Position numbers and translations under genes: made by a program. Below, piece after piece: positions 1-9,906 of a DNA stretch of 64,000 bases (positions are counted from its first letter, which is position 1; every line of letters starts with the position of its first letter). The notes under the pieces were generated by a model. The model was not told the origin of the DNA and ran no database searches. It saw only the letters and a program-made list of their open reading frames with translations. Source of the stretch: Campylobacterales bacterium (GTDB taxonomy: Bacteria; Campylobacterota; Campylobacteria; Campylobacterales; Sulfurimonadaceae); contig JAPLGO010000009.1 of assembly GCA_026390115.1 (NCBI GenBank), positions 1-64,000 of the forward strand. Reading direction: 5' to 3'.

Positions 1-1
1 A

Positions 2-169
2 AGAGGTGTCGAATTGGCAGAGGGAACAGTAAAAAGTTATTCCCAAAATGCTGCCAAAGCAGAGAAAATCATAGAAAATGTATCTAAAATCAATGAACTC
101 TCCAATAAGAGCGGACACAGCATAGATGTAATAAAAACAAGCGTTGACGAATTAACACGCATATTCTAG
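2..169 (+). CDS. Methyl-accepting chemotaxis-like protein, C-terminal end (partial at window edge)
   Basis: Open frame from base 2: RGVELAEGTVKSYSQNAAKAEKIIENVSKINELSNKSGHSIDVIKTSVDELTRIF*, an MCP-like helical C-terminus. Confidence 0.55.
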   Translation, partial: RGVELAEGTVKSYSQNAAKAEKIIENVSKINELSNKSGHSIDVIKTSVDELTRIF

Positions 170-241
170 AGAGTTAATTATAACTCTCTTGTTATTCCAA
201 AATTGTACAGTAGGAAATTAAATCTGTTTTTGAGTAAAGCT

Positions 242-1000
242 TCACTTTTCACTCAGCATTTCAGAAATTTCATTTATCGCCTCATCATTTTTTAGTCTGA
301 ATTTAATCTCTATTCTTCTGGATGCAAATTTGTCTTCAAGGCTGCTGTCGTTCATGTCATAAATCAAATCCGTATCTGATCTGCCGCTTGCGGCTATAAA
401 AACTTTTAAATCTTTCTCAAGTTTTGGCTGAAGCGTTAATATAAACTTCATAACTTCGAAAGCTCTTTTTTGAGAGAGTTCCAAATTATGAAGATACTCT
501 CCGTCACTGTTTGTATGCCCCTCTATAATTATTCTCTCTAAATTATCTCTTATCTCTTGCTCATTCATCATCACATCAATATATTCAGACAACACGCCCT
601 GAAGTGCCATCTTTGCATCACTTTTGAGTGTATATTCACCTTGGTCGAAAAGTATGTTTCCGGCAATACTGAGGGAGCCGTCTTTTGGATTGACGGCTAT
701 TTTGTTGCCTAGTTTGGTTCGTAACTTCTCTATTACCACTGCTTTTACGGATGTTAATTTGTTAATTGACTCTTTTGTCTGTTTAAGCTCTTCTCTTAAT
801 TTCTCTGCATCATTCTGTTTTTTTGCAGCCTCTTGAACAAGTTTTTCAATAGACTCTTTTTGAAGCTGAAGTTCGCTTGTCATATAGGAATATTTCATAA
901 CAACGACACCGACAACCAAGATAAATACAAAAAGTAATCCAGCCATCAAATCGGCATAAGAGATCCAGAAATTATTTTGAGAATCGTTAAGTTTTTTCAT
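242..1000 (-). CDS. OmpA/MotB-domain membrane protein (ZorB-like)
   Basis: N-terminal single TM (FWISYADLMAGLLFVFILVV) and OmpA-like C-terminus (IEGHTNSDGEY...LSQKRAFEV..FASRRIEIKF); 2 bp from the MotA-like gene. Confidence 0.8.
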   Translation of the reverse strand: MKKLNDSQNNFWISYADLMAGLLFVFILVVGVVVMKYSYMTSELQLQKESIEKLVQEAAKKQNDAEKLREELKQTKESINKLTSVKAVVIEKLRTKLGNKIAVNPKDGSLSIAGNILFDQGEYTLKSDAKMALQGVLSEYIDVMMNEQEIRDNLERIIIEGHTNSDGEYLHNLELSQKRAFEVMKFILTLQPKLEKDLKVFIAASGRSDTDLIYDMNDSSLEDKFASRRIEIKFRLKNDEAINEISEMLSEK

Positions 1001-1002
1001 TC

Positions 1003-2850
1003 TTATTTCATTTCTTTTGCTTTGGATGTCGCATGTATCAATATATCCAGCTTTTCAAGAAGTTCTATATTGGAATCTTCCAAACTCTCTTCAAAAGATT
1101 TTACCGAGTCTATCATGCGTTCATTGCCATTTTTAATATTCAGGCTGTTTTGCTCAAAGGATTGGAGTGTATTTTCAATATTATCCTGAAACCTTGAGTA
1201 GAGCATTTCAAGTGAAGCAACTGATTTGTTAACCCCTTTCATCTGTTTTTCAGCTGTCTCAGAGTAAGCGTCATCAAGCCCATCGAGCAGCTTCAGCATT
1301 CCGTTTGAGAGGTCAAGCAACTTGTCGGACATGGAACCTATGCTTGTTTTTGCCTCGGCTAAATTGGTGCTAAATCCACCAAAAAAGTCGCTTAGTTCAT
1401 GCGTTTGCGAATTCAACTCAGTTAAAGATGTAGCCAAAATATTGGCAACTTTCGTGGATGATTCATTCTGTGAAACAATCAGTTTCTGGCTATTTTTAAA
1501 CACTTTACTTAACGATTCCAGCTCAGCAACATTGTGCGATAAAGTTTCATAGGAGTTGTTGGCTACATTAATTGATTTATCCAGTTTTTCACTTACGGTA
1601 ATTTGTTTATCCGTGCTGATTACAAGGCGGTCAACCAAATCATCCATTGCCTCCGAAACATGTAACAATCTTCCTGACACACCATCGATTGAAGATTGAG
1701 AGGTTCTAAAGTTATTTGTAGTAATTTCAAGGGTATGTGTAATATTTTCTGTCTGCATGTTAAAGGAAGATATTACCTTATCCAAGATTTCTGCAACTTC
1801 TTTAGATGACTCATTTTGGGATGTCATGGCATCATAATTCGATTGAAACAGTTGACTAAGGGATTGTAATTTATCTACATTATCAGATAAATTTGAATAG
1901 GATTGATTGGCTGCCGTAATTGAGAGATCTAATTTTTCGCTAATTGCTTCCTGCTTCTCTGTGATTGTTGAAAATTTTTCTACTACCGATTTATATGTTT
2001 TTCGTAGCTCTTCATGGAATACTCTATCTGCTTTTAATGTTTTGTAGAGCAATCCGGTCTGCACATTAATCGTATCATTGAGTTTTTGAATAAAGTCTGG
2101 GGAGAGCGACTGTTTTATTGTCTCTTGCAGACCGCGATTTAAGAGTTGCTGCTCTACAAACGTAGCTCTTTTAAGCTCCTCTTCGCTCCACAGCTTCTTC
2201 TCAAACACTTCCTTAATCTCTTGCAACTCTTTTTCTATAAAAGAGAACCCTTTTTTTTCAAAAAAGACCCACCAAAGTGACAAAAAAATTCCATAAATAG
2301 AGGCATAAAAAGCAGTTCCGACACCGCCGAGTAGTTTTGTTATCTCATGGTTTAAGGCATCCGCCGAGCCGGCACTAAAATCCGGCATGGAGAGAGCGAT
2401 ACTGATAAAAGTACCTAATATGCCCAAAGTCGGAAATGTTCCCGCCGCTACTGCAGCATAGTTATCGTTACGAAGTTTTTGTGAAAATCTGTCAAAAAAC
2501 TTATCCACTGAGCCGATAGCCTTTTTTTCTCCCATTAAAAGAGTAAGGTTCTCGTCAATATATTTAGAGACTTCCAATATAAGAGCTCTCTTAGTATTGT
2601 GAAAAGTACAGGTCGAATAACATGCATTATGTTTTACAAAAAAAGCAAAAACTGCATATATCACACCTATAATAAGAATAGAGTGCAGCTCCATCTGAAG
2701 AGGAATAATCCCCATGTAGGCAATCAAAACTATAAAAATCAAAAGCGTCGGGGCGGACATTATTTTAATTAAATTATCGATGCAATTTAATGTTTTTCCC
2801 TCTTGTTTTAACTGAAAAAATTTTTCTAAACTTTTTTTATTCATATTCAC
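1003..2850 (-). CDS. MotA/TolQ/ExbB-type proton channel protein with long coiled-coil tail (ZorA-like)
   Basis: MotA/ExbB-like GTFPTLGILGTFISIALSM and LLGGVGTAFYASIYGIFLSL segments, then a ~400-aa coiled-coil tail with internal repeats. Confidence 0.75.
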   Translation of the reverse strand: MNMNKKSLEKFFQLKQEGKTLNCIDNLIKIMSAPTLLIFIVLIAYMGIIPLQMELHSILIIGVIYAVFAFFVKHNACYSTCTFHNTKRALILEVSKYIDENLTLLMGEKKAIGSVDKFFDRFSQKLRNDNYAAVAAGTFPTLGILGTFISIALSMPDFSAGSADALNHEITKLLGGVGTAFYASIYGIFLSLWWVFFEKKGFSFIEKELQEIKEVFEKKLWSEEELKRATFVEQQLLNRGLQETIKQSLSPDFIQKLNDTINVQTGLLYKTLKADRVFHEELRKTYKSVVEKFSTITEKQEAISEKLDLSITAANQSYSNLSDNVDKLQSLSQLFQSNYDAMTSQNESSKEVAEILDKVISSFNMQTENITHTLEITTNNFRTSQSSIDGVSGRLLHVSEAMDDLVDRLVISTDKQITVSEKLDKSINVANNSYETLSHNVAELESLSKVFKNSQKLIVSQNESSTKVANILATSLTELNSQTHELSDFFGGFSTNLAEAKTSIGSMSDKLLDLSNGMLKLLDGLDDAYSETAEKQMKGVNKSVASLEMLYSRFQDNIENTLQSFEQNSLNIKNGNERMIDSVKSFEESLEDSNIELLEKLDILIHATSKAKEMK

Positions 2851-2927
2851 TCCTCATATGGCTATTTGTACATTTCTATTTTTTATTTGATATGATAACG
2901 ATTCTAAACTGCATATTGGGACACATC

Positions 2928-3182
2928 ATGAAAGCTGTAATCATAATTCTATTTTTTGAAGTTATAACTTTAAATCTCTATGCCCAAATAAAGTGGATTC
3001 CTATTGAACCAATAGCGCCTATCGCACCGATTGCACCTATAAACATGAATGAACCTAGCAAGCGTGAGAACAACACATCCAAGATGAAACCTGCAAATCA
3101 ACTGCTTGAAAATGTAAAAACTATTCAATACCTGCTTGACAGTACTCGCGATAGAGATGAATCAGATAGAGAGGGTGAATAG
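2928..3182 (+). CDS. Small exported protein with PIA tripeptide repeat
   Basis: ATG at 2928; hydrophobic signal MKAVIIILFFEVITLNLYA; IEPIAPIAPIAPI repeat; 84 aa. Confidence 0.45.
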   Translation: MKAVIIILFFEVITLNLYAQIKWIPIEPIAPIAPIAPINMNEPSKRENNTSKMKPANQLLENVKTIQYLLDSTRDRDESDREGE

Positions 3183-3647
3183 GGGTTGAACTCTTTGCAA
3201 TTCCTCTTTTACTATCTCCACATGCCCTTTAACTTTTACACTCTTCCATAGAGCTTTTATAACTACGTTTGGGTCAATAATCAGAGTTGTGCGAACGATT
3301 CCCATGTACTCTTTGCCGTAATTTTTTTTCAGCTGCCATACGCCGTAAAGCTGCATCATGTTTGTCTCTTCATCACTCAACAGCGTAATATTCAACTCTT
3401 GTTTTTCTATAAAATTGCGGTGTTTTTTTGTACTGTCTGCACTTACGCCGATGACGATGGCATCAAGTTCTGAAAAATCCGGCGCTGCTTCGCTGAACTC
3501 ACATGCCTCTGTTGTGCATCCCGGAGTGCTGTCTTTTGGATAAAAGTATAAAACTATCCACTTGCCTCTTAAATCTCTTAGGCATATCTCTATATCGTCT
3601 TGGTTTGGTAAGCAAAATTCTGGTGCTTGGCTGCCGATTTCTAACAT
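3162..3647 (-). CDS. bcp: Thioredoxin-dependent peroxiredoxin (Bcp family)
   Basis: YFYPKDSTPGCTTEACEFSE motif. Confidence 0.92.
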   Translation of the reverse strand: MLEIGSQAPEFCLPNQDDIEICLRDLRGKWIVLYFYPKDSTPGCTTEACEFSEAAPDFSELDAIVIGVSADSTKKHRNFIEKQELNITLLSDEETNMMQLYGVWQLKKNYGKEYMGIVRTTLIIDPNVVIKALWKSVKVKGHVEIVKEELQRVQPLFTLSI

Positions 3648-3665
3648 TTAATTTCCTTTAATTGT

Positions 3666-4130
3666 TTAATATATAAAGAGCAACATGTAAACCCAGATGC
3701 CTGTAAGTGAAGTGAGAACGACACCTGTAAATGTCAAAAGACCCGCTTTTTTATGGTTGTGTGTTGCTAAAAAAATTTTTATCATAGCGAATGTGGTTAC
3801 CCACAAAATAAGAGTGGCTACCGATATTGCAATATGAAACATTAGCACGATAAAAACATAATTGTGTGATGCGGTAGTTCCTTCTATGAAATATTTATAA
3901 CCGCCACCCAGTCTCACTCCATACTCAAAATAAGTAAGCACTATAACCGAAAAAGCAAAGATTAATATTTGTAAAAAAGCATGATATTTGTACTTTTTAA
4001 TTCTCGCCAAATAAATAGCAGCCGACACCAAAAGAGGCAAAAGTGCCACAATAAGCGTAACCATGTCCATGAAAAATGGCGCTCTTGTTCCTAAAAAACC
4101 GTGATGAAACATATATTCCATGTTGCTCAT
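3666..4130 (-). CDS. DUF420-like membrane protein
   Basis: Multi-TM, HHGFLGTRAPFFMDMV...H..I..; gene neighbourhood. Confidence 0.55.
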   Translation of the reverse strand: MSNMEYMFHHGFLGTRAPFFMDMVTLIVALLPLLVSAAIYLARIKKYKYHAFLQILIFAFSVIVLTYFEYGVRLGGGYKYFIEGTTASHNYVFIVLMFHIAISVATLILWVTTFAMIKIFLATHNHKKAGLLTFTGVVLTSLTGIWVYMLLFIY

Positions 4131-4133
4131 ATT

Positions 4134-4757
4134 TTAATCCTTTATAATCTTAATTTTAGCTACTTTTGCTTTTTGATAGTACGCATACATCGCGCCTAAA
4201 ATAACAATTGCAATCACAAGCACAATGATTATTTGGTGCAAATATTGGTTTATCAACTCTTGATTCTCGCCTATAAAATATCCGAGCATGACAAGGATAA
4301 AAGCCCAAATTGCCGAACCTAGTGTTGTGTAAATTGAAAAGACGAGCAAATTCATCCGGGCAAGTCCGGCAGGGATGGAGATAAGATGGCGAATGACTGG
4401 CAATAATCTTCCTATAAAAGTAGAGATATGCCCATGTTTTTCAAAGAACCCGTCCATTTTTGCCAAGGCATCTTCATTTACGAAAAAATATTTTCCATAT
4501 TTCTTGAGTATTCTTCGCCCAAGAGAGAGTGCTAAGTAATAGTTTACAAAGGCACCGGCGAGTGAGCCTGCCGTAGCACTTACGATTATCAAAGATATAT
4601 TCATCTGCCCCTGCGAAGCCAAATATCCGGCTGGAATTAAAACTATTTCACTTGGGAGAGGAATAAATGAACTCTCGATGCTCATGAGGATAAATATCCC
4701 CCAGTAGCCCCAATCAAAGATTAAATCAACTAAATTTTGTGCCAACTCTTTTATCAT
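4134..4757 (-). CDS. DedA family membrane protein
   Basis: ESSFIPLPSEIVLIPAGYLA and GRLLPVIRHLISIPAGLARM motifs. Confidence 0.9.
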   Translation of the reverse strand: MIKELAQNLVDLIFDWGYWGIFILMSIESSFIPLPSEIVLIPAGYLASQGQMNISLIIVSATAGSLAGAFVNYYLALSLGRRILKKYGKYFFVNEDALAKMDGFFEKHGHISTFIGRLLPVIRHLISIPAGLARMNLLVFSIYTTLGSAIWAFILVMLGYFIGENQELINQYLHQIIIVLVIAIVILGAMYAYYQKAKVAKIKIIKD

Positions 4758-5785
4758 TTAATCGCATCCTCTACATCTTTTATCATCTTTTTTGCTACAT
4801 CTTTTTTGGAGTATTCTAAAAGTCTTTGGCTTTTATCTTCGAGCTTTTCATCCAAAATGGAGAAAATTTTTTCTCTCAAACTCTCGCCTTCTCGCTCGCA
4901 CCAGCCAAGGTTGTTCTGAACTATAAACTGTGCATTATAAAACTGATGGTCGCCCGCAGCATACGGATAGGGAATAAAGAGAGTCGGCACTCCACTGACA
5001 CAGAGTTCCCAGAGGGTACTTGCACCCGAGCGGCTCACTGCCAAGTCGGCATGTGAAATTAACTCTGGAAGCTCTTTTGTAAAGCCGTACAACTCCGCTT
5101 CGACATCTAAATTTTCATACTCTTTTTTAACTCTCTCATAATCACCCTCGCCCGCTTGATGGATAATTTTTATTCCTCGATTTTGAAGTTCTTTTGCCAC
5201 GCTTAGTGCCAATTCATTGATAGCTTTTGCCCCTTGAGAGCCGCCTAAGAAAATTATAGTTTTAAACTCTTTTCTCACTCTGGCATTTCTGTAGAAACTC
5301 TCATTTACGGGATAACCTTGAATAACAGAGTTTTTGTCATACGCCGATATAAATCTTTTCGCGTAGGGTTTTAGCAGAGAATTCAGCCTTCCCTCCACTG
5401 CATTTTGCTCATGGATAAAAAGAGGTATAAAACGGCTTAGAGAGGCGAATGACGCCGGTGCTGCCGAAAATCCGCCGACACTGTAAACCGCCTCGATTGC
5501 ATGTTTTTTTAAAATTCCTCTTGAAGCAAAAAAAGCTTTAAGGATTTTATAGAGTGCCTTGAACTTTTCAAAACCTTTTTGATTTACAACACCCGTAGTT
5601 TCCAAAAAATAGACAGCAGAAAATAGGCTGTTATGCTCAAAATATTTTTTATCCTGACCTGAAGCCGAACCTATAAATATTACCTCATGTCCATATTCCA
5701 CGGCGCTCTCAACCAAGGATTGTGCTATCATCAGATGACCGCCAGTTCCGCCACCCGTAATACAAAGTTTCATTCTTCTCTCCAT
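4754..5785 (-). CDS. murG: UDP-N-acetylglucosamine--N-acetylmuramyl transferase MurG
   Basis: GGGTGGHL N-terminus, GGSQGAKAIN, SRSGASTLWEL; next to ftsW. Confidence 0.95.
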   Translation of the reverse strand: MERRMKLCITGGGTGGHLMIAQSLVESAVEYGHEVIFIGSASGQDKKYFEHNSLFSAVYFLETTGVVNQKGFEKFKALYKILKAFFASRGILKKHAIEAVYSVGGFSAAPASFASLSRFIPLFIHEQNAVEGRLNSLLKPYAKRFISAYDKNSVIQGYPVNESFYRNARVRKEFKTIIFLGGSQGAKAINELALSVAKELQNRGIKIIHQAGEGDYERVKKEYENLDVEAELYGFTKELPELISHADLAVSRSGASTLWELCVSGVPTLFIPYPYAAGDHQFYNAQFIVQNNLGWCEREGESLREKIFSILDEKLEDKSQRLLEYSKKDVAKKMIKDVEDAIK

Positions 5786-5798
5786 TGCAACATGCCCG

Positions 5799-6962
5799 CT
5801 ACTGCGGCAAAACTTTTTTTGATGCCATAATTACCATGCCGACACCGATAGATGCTGCCAACATCGTAGAACCACCGTAGCTTATAAAAGGAACAGAGAT
5901 ACCCTTAATCGGTGTGATTCCACTGATTCCATAGGCATTTACCAAAAATGCAAAAGAGAGAAGAAGCCCTATTCCCAAACTAAAAAGATAAACACTTCTG
6001 TCATTGGAGCGGTTTGCAACCCTGAATATCCTCATCAACATCCACATAAATATAAAAACAACACCCACAACACCGACAAAACCAAATTCTTCGGCAATTC
6101 CCGCCAAAACAAAGTCTGTATGAACTTCACTCAAAAAGCCAAGCTTAAAGGTTCCGTTAGCCAATCCGACTCCAAAAATTCCCCCATTATGGATAGCATT
6201 GAGAGAGTGTCCAATCTGGTAAGGTTCAACCTCTGTGGGAATTCTCAACTTCTCTGCCATGGCAGCCGGAAAAAGTTCCAAGACACTGTTTTGAGCCAAT
6301 GCCCACCAAGATTTTATTCTGGTAATTCTATGCTCTGCCGCTAAAATAAAAAAGACAAAAAGCATTAAAACGACGGATAAAATAGTTAAGAAGAATCTAA
6401 AACTGCTTCCCGCAAACATCAACATAAAAAGGAGCGTAAGCCCGAGCACTACGACCTGCCCCAAATCATTCTGCACAAAAGCTATAATAAACATGGCAAC
6501 AACAAAAACAAGAGCGTAAGGCGTAAAGCGCTTCAATTCACTAAATATTCCCATGCCGTCATGGTGACCCAATTTCCTTGAAAAACTCCAGGCAAGAAAA
6601 TAGACAAAACCGATTTTAAAGAACTCAACGGGAGCTAAAGAGAATCCTCCGATTTTTATCCATCTTTTTGCTCCGCCTACGGCAGAAACCAGAAATTCTG
6701 GCAAAAACGGCATGGCTATCATCAAAATTGTTGAAACAAAGAAGAGTGTAAACCCTATAATTTTCAGCCATTTGTCAGGTTCTAGCTGAGATAACATCCA
6801 GATAATCACAATACTGAAAAGTCCAAAAGCAACCTGTCTGATAGCAAAATGAAATTCATTTACGCCAAAGAGCAGTGTTATATATTCGGATAAAGTATAT
6901 GAAAGGGCTATTCCAATACCGATAAGTGTCGAAACTAATGCAAAGAGAGTTCTATCTGCCAT
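5799..6962 (-). CDS. ftsW: FtsW/RodA/SpoVE family septum-site lipid II polymerase
   Basis: GFSLAPVEFFKIGFVYFLAW, PFISYGGSTMLAASIGVG; next to murG. Confidence 0.92.
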   Translation of the reverse strand: MADRTLFALVSTLIGIGIALSYTLSEYITLLFGVNEFHFAIRQVAFGLFSIVIIWMLSQLEPDKWLKIIGFTLFFVSTILMIAMPFLPEFLVSAVGGAKRWIKIGGFSLAPVEFFKIGFVYFLAWSFSRKLGHHDGMGIFSELKRFTPYALVFVVAMFIIAFVQNDLGQVVVLGLTLLFMLMFAGSSFRFFLTILSVVLMLFVFFILAAEHRITRIKSWWALAQNSVLELFPAAMAEKLRIPTEVEPYQIGHSLNAIHNGGIFGVGLANGTFKLGFLSEVHTDFVLAGIAEEFGFVGVVGVVFIFMWMLMRIFRVANRSNDRSVYLFSLGIGLLLSFAFLVNAYGISGITPIKGISVPFISYGGSTMLAASIGVGMVIMASKKVLPQ

Positions 6963-6971
6963 AAATCCAAA

Positions 6972-7520
6972 CTACTTAATTTTGTTGATTTTTAAAACAA
7001 ATTCAACTTCGGGTTGTGATAGGTGCAACTCTTTAGAGATGGTCTCTAGGGATACACCCTGCTTGAAAAGTGAAATAATTTTTTCATCATCGTTTGCATG
7101 GATTGAGGAGGGAATAGAAAACTGTTTTACTCCGCTTTCCAAAGATGAAATCCTTGAATCGACCTGCAGATCTATTGAATGAATAGTCTCCTGCATATGT
7201 TTCAGCCCGATTGTTAGAGGCTGAATCATATCATAGACGCTTCTTTCTATCTCTTGATAAATCTCCTCATCACTCATGCCTCTTGTGTTTTGCTGCAAAC
7301 TTTTTTGAGACTCTGTAATGTTCTTCTTGAGGTAAAATATTTCTCTTTGCAGCTCATCTACCACAGTAGCGATAGAGCGGATATTTCTACTGTAATCAGA
7401 ATCTTTGCTTGATACATAATAGATAAGGTAGAAAATCACAACTACCATCGCCCCTGCAATATACTCTGTGAGACTAAAACTGCTCATAAAGCCGCTAATA
7501 TTCAAAGATTCTAATTTCAT
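6972..7520 (-). CDS. Membrane-anchored coiled-coil protein with C-terminal HTH
   Basis: N-terminal TM, coiled coil, C-terminal LFKQGVSLETISKELHLSQPEVEFVLKI. Confidence 0.5.
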   Translation of the reverse strand: MKLESLNISGFMSSFSLTEYIAGAMVVVIFYLIYYVSSKDSDYSRNIRSIATVVDELQREIFYLKKNITESQKSLQQNTRGMSDEEIYQEIERSVYDMIQPLTIGLKHMQETIHSIDLQVDSRISSLESGVKQFSIPSSIHANDDEKIISLFKQGVSLETISKELHLSQPEVEFVLKINKIK

Positions 7521-8038
7521 TTTTTACTTTCTTTTGCTTCGCGGATGAGCAATCGCTCTCTTGATGTAAGGTAGGTTGCCCATTCTGCTTCATCTCTTTC
7601 ATGTGTTCTGACAATAGCAGCCAATGTTGGTGAGAGTGCTTCAAAAAAAATACCGATATCCCTTTTTGGATGAATTGGCATCTCAACTCTTCCATAATAC
7701 TGCACACCAACGGACAAAAGAGGCGCATCTAAATTAAAGTGTTCAAAGCCGATAGATTCGATTCGCCCCTTCATGATAAGCGGAACTCTTGAGGGTTCCT
7801 CATGTTTTATAAATCTCTCAAGGGCATCTATTTTGTTATGGAGTTCAACAAGAAGATTTAATAAAACAGGGTCTGTTTCATGTGTATCTCCCCTTGCTTT
7901 AGCATGTTTGACCCACTGATTTATAGGGCTGTTATCGGACTCAATCAGCTTATGGTACTCACCTTCATACGCCTCCGCTTCACTTGTTGCTTCGCTAAAA
8001 CTGATATTTATTTGTGCCGGAACTAAACGGGGATTCAT
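7517..8038 (-). CDS. Conserved hypothetical protein (possibly PilZ-like)
   Basis: 173-aa ORF overlapping its neighbours by 4 bp on both sides, operon-like. Confidence 0.5.
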   Translation of the reverse strand: MNPRLVPAQINISFSEATSEAEAYEGEYHKLIESDNSPINQWVKHAKARGDTHETDPVLLNLLVELHNKIDALERFIKHEEPSRVPLIMKGRIESIGFEHFNLDAPLLSVGVQYYGRVEMPIHPKRDIGIFFEALSPTLAAIVRTHERDEAEWATYLTSRERLLIREAKESKK

Positions 8039-8898
8039 GCACTCACCTTATCTAAAATAATAAAAATCAAAAATGCAACACCCAAGTAACCATTCACCGT
8101 AAAAAATGCACGGTCTATTTTTGTAAAATCTTTTCGTACCAGAAAGTGTTCATAGCCCAGCATAACTGCACTTGCAACCACCGCGGCAAAGGCAAAAAAG
8201 CCAAGCCCTGAACTCCAAACAAAAAGAGCCCAAAAGAGTACGCTCAGCATGTGAAAAAGCGATGAGATAAAAAGGGTAGCCTCAGCCCCGTAGCGTGATG
8301 GAATGGAGTGGAGATTATTTTTTTTATCAAATTCTATATCTTGAAGTGAGTAGAGCAGATCAAACCCTGCAACCCAAAAAATCACACCCAAACTCAGCAA
8401 AACTGACCAGAGCGATACTTCTCCGCTCACGGCAACAACCCCAGCAATGGGTGCAAGTCCGAGTGAAATACCAAGTACAACATGTGCTAAAGATGAAAAT
8501 CTTTTAAAGTAGGAGTAACTCCCCAAAATAAAAAGAATCGGAATACTAAGAGCAAAAGCCAATTTGTTTATCATAAATGCCACAGCTACAAAAATAAAGG
8601 CATTTGTAACGATAAAAATCATAATACTGGCACTGTCTAATCTTCCATCCACATTCGGTCTGCCTGAAGTTCTAGGGTTAAGTGCGTCTATGTCTCTATC
8701 TGCGTATCTGTTGAGTCCCATGGCGAAGTTTCTTGCACTGACGGCTGCCAAAGCACCCATAAAAAGAAGCCAGAATCCAAACCATCCGTTTGCTGCAACT
8801 ATCATTGCTATAAAAATAAAAGGGAGAGAGAATATAGAGTGTTCAAACATAACCAACTCGTTAAAATCTCTTAATTTTTTAATATATCTTTGCACCAT
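8035..8898 (-). CDS. UbiA-family prenyltransferase (menaquinone biosynthesis, MqnP-like)
   Basis: NRYADRDIDALNPRT and SLQDIEFDKKNNLHSIPSRYG Asp-rich motifs, multi-TM. Confidence 0.88.
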   Translation of the reverse strand: MVQRYIKKLRDFNELVMFEHSIFSLPFIFIAMIVAANGWFGFWLLFMGALAAVSARNFAMGLNRYADRDIDALNPRTSGRPNVDGRLDSASIMIFIVTNAFIFVAVAFMINKLAFALSIPILFILGSYSYFKRFSSLAHVVLGISLGLAPIAGVVAVSGEVSLWSVLLSLGVIFWVAGFDLLYSLQDIEFDKKNNLHSIPSRYGAEATLFISSLFHMLSVLFWALFVWSSGLGFFAFAAVVASAVMLGYEHFLVRKDFTKIDRAFFTVNGYLGVAFLIFIILDKVSA

Positions 8899-8963
8899 TT
8901 TACCTTACCCAATAATTGAGGCTTATTCTATCCAAAGTTGTTTTAAAATGATATAATTTCCGG

Positions 8964-9869
8964 ATGAACAATGAGATAAAACAACTGGCAATTATAGGTG
9001 CAACGGCGTCTGGAAAGAGTGATTTAGCAATAAAAATTGCACAAAAGACAGACGCATATATTCTCTCAATCGACTCGCTCAGCATCTACAAAGAGATTGA
9101 CATAGTCTCTGCAAAACCCTCCCCTGACGAGCTCTCTTTGATAAAACATTTTGGCATAGATGTTTTACGCCCAGATGAGCATTTCAATGTTGATATATTT
9201 ATGGATTTATATAAAAAAGTACTTTTCATCTGCCAGGAAGAGGGCAAAAATCTTGTTATAGTCGGCGGCACCTCCTTTTATCTGAAGTCACTCATGCAGG
9301 GCTTGTCAGAGCTTCCAAAAATCACAAAAGAGGTCTCTTCTCTTGTGGAAACAAAACTTGCAAATTTAGAGAGTGCACATGCCTTTTTATCTGCACTTGA
9401 CCCGCACTATATGAAAAATATTACACCAAATGACAGCTACAGAATCGAGAAGATGCTTCTGATTTATGAGGCTTCAAATCTCACCCCCTCGCAGTGGTTT
9501 GAAGCAAATCCTCCAAAACCGATTATTGAGAATTTAGCCATTTACAACATTGAAGTCGAAAGAGCTATTTTGAGAGAAAGAATTTCAAAAAGAACGAACA
9601 AGATGCTGCAATATGGTCTGATAGATGAAGTTTGTTATTTAGAACAAAAATACACGAGGCTTCCCAATGCCATGGGTTCCATAGGGATAGTAGAAGTTTT
9701 AGAGTTTTTAGATGGCAAAACAACCAAAGAAAAGATGCTTGAAAATATCTCCATGCACACGGCACAACTGGCAAAAAGACAGCAGACTTTCAACCGCACA
9801 CAATTTGAAACTATTACCTCAGCACCGCTTGAAACACTTGAAAGAATTATACTGACTGCTCAGTTTTAA
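8964..9869 (+). CDS. miaA: tRNA dimethylallyltransferase MiaA
   Basis: IGATASGKSDLAIKIA P-loop, SIDSLSIYKEIDIVSAKP, VVGGTSFYLKSL. Confidence 0.93.
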   Translation: MNNEIKQLAIIGATASGKSDLAIKIAQKTDAYILSIDSLSIYKEIDIVSAKPSPDELSLIKHFGIDVLRPDEHFNVDIFMDLYKKVLFICQEEGKNLVIVGGTSFYLKSLMQGLSELPKITKEVSSLVETKLANLESAHAFLSALDPHYMKNITPNDSYRIEKMLLIYEASNLTPSQWFEANPPKPIIENLAIYNIEVERAILRERISKRTNKMLQYGLIDEVCYLEQKYTRLPNAMGSIGIVEVLEFLDGKTTKEKMLENISMHTAQLAKRQQTFNRTQFETITSAPLETLERIILTAQF

Positions 9870-9906
9870 GATACAATCTCAATATATCGATTATGGAATA
9901 ATTTGA

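Noticed and set aside
242-2850. A complete Zorya defence system
   Set aside because: Only ZorA/ZorB-like genes are present; no ZorC/ZorD/ZorE candidates lie within reach on either side.
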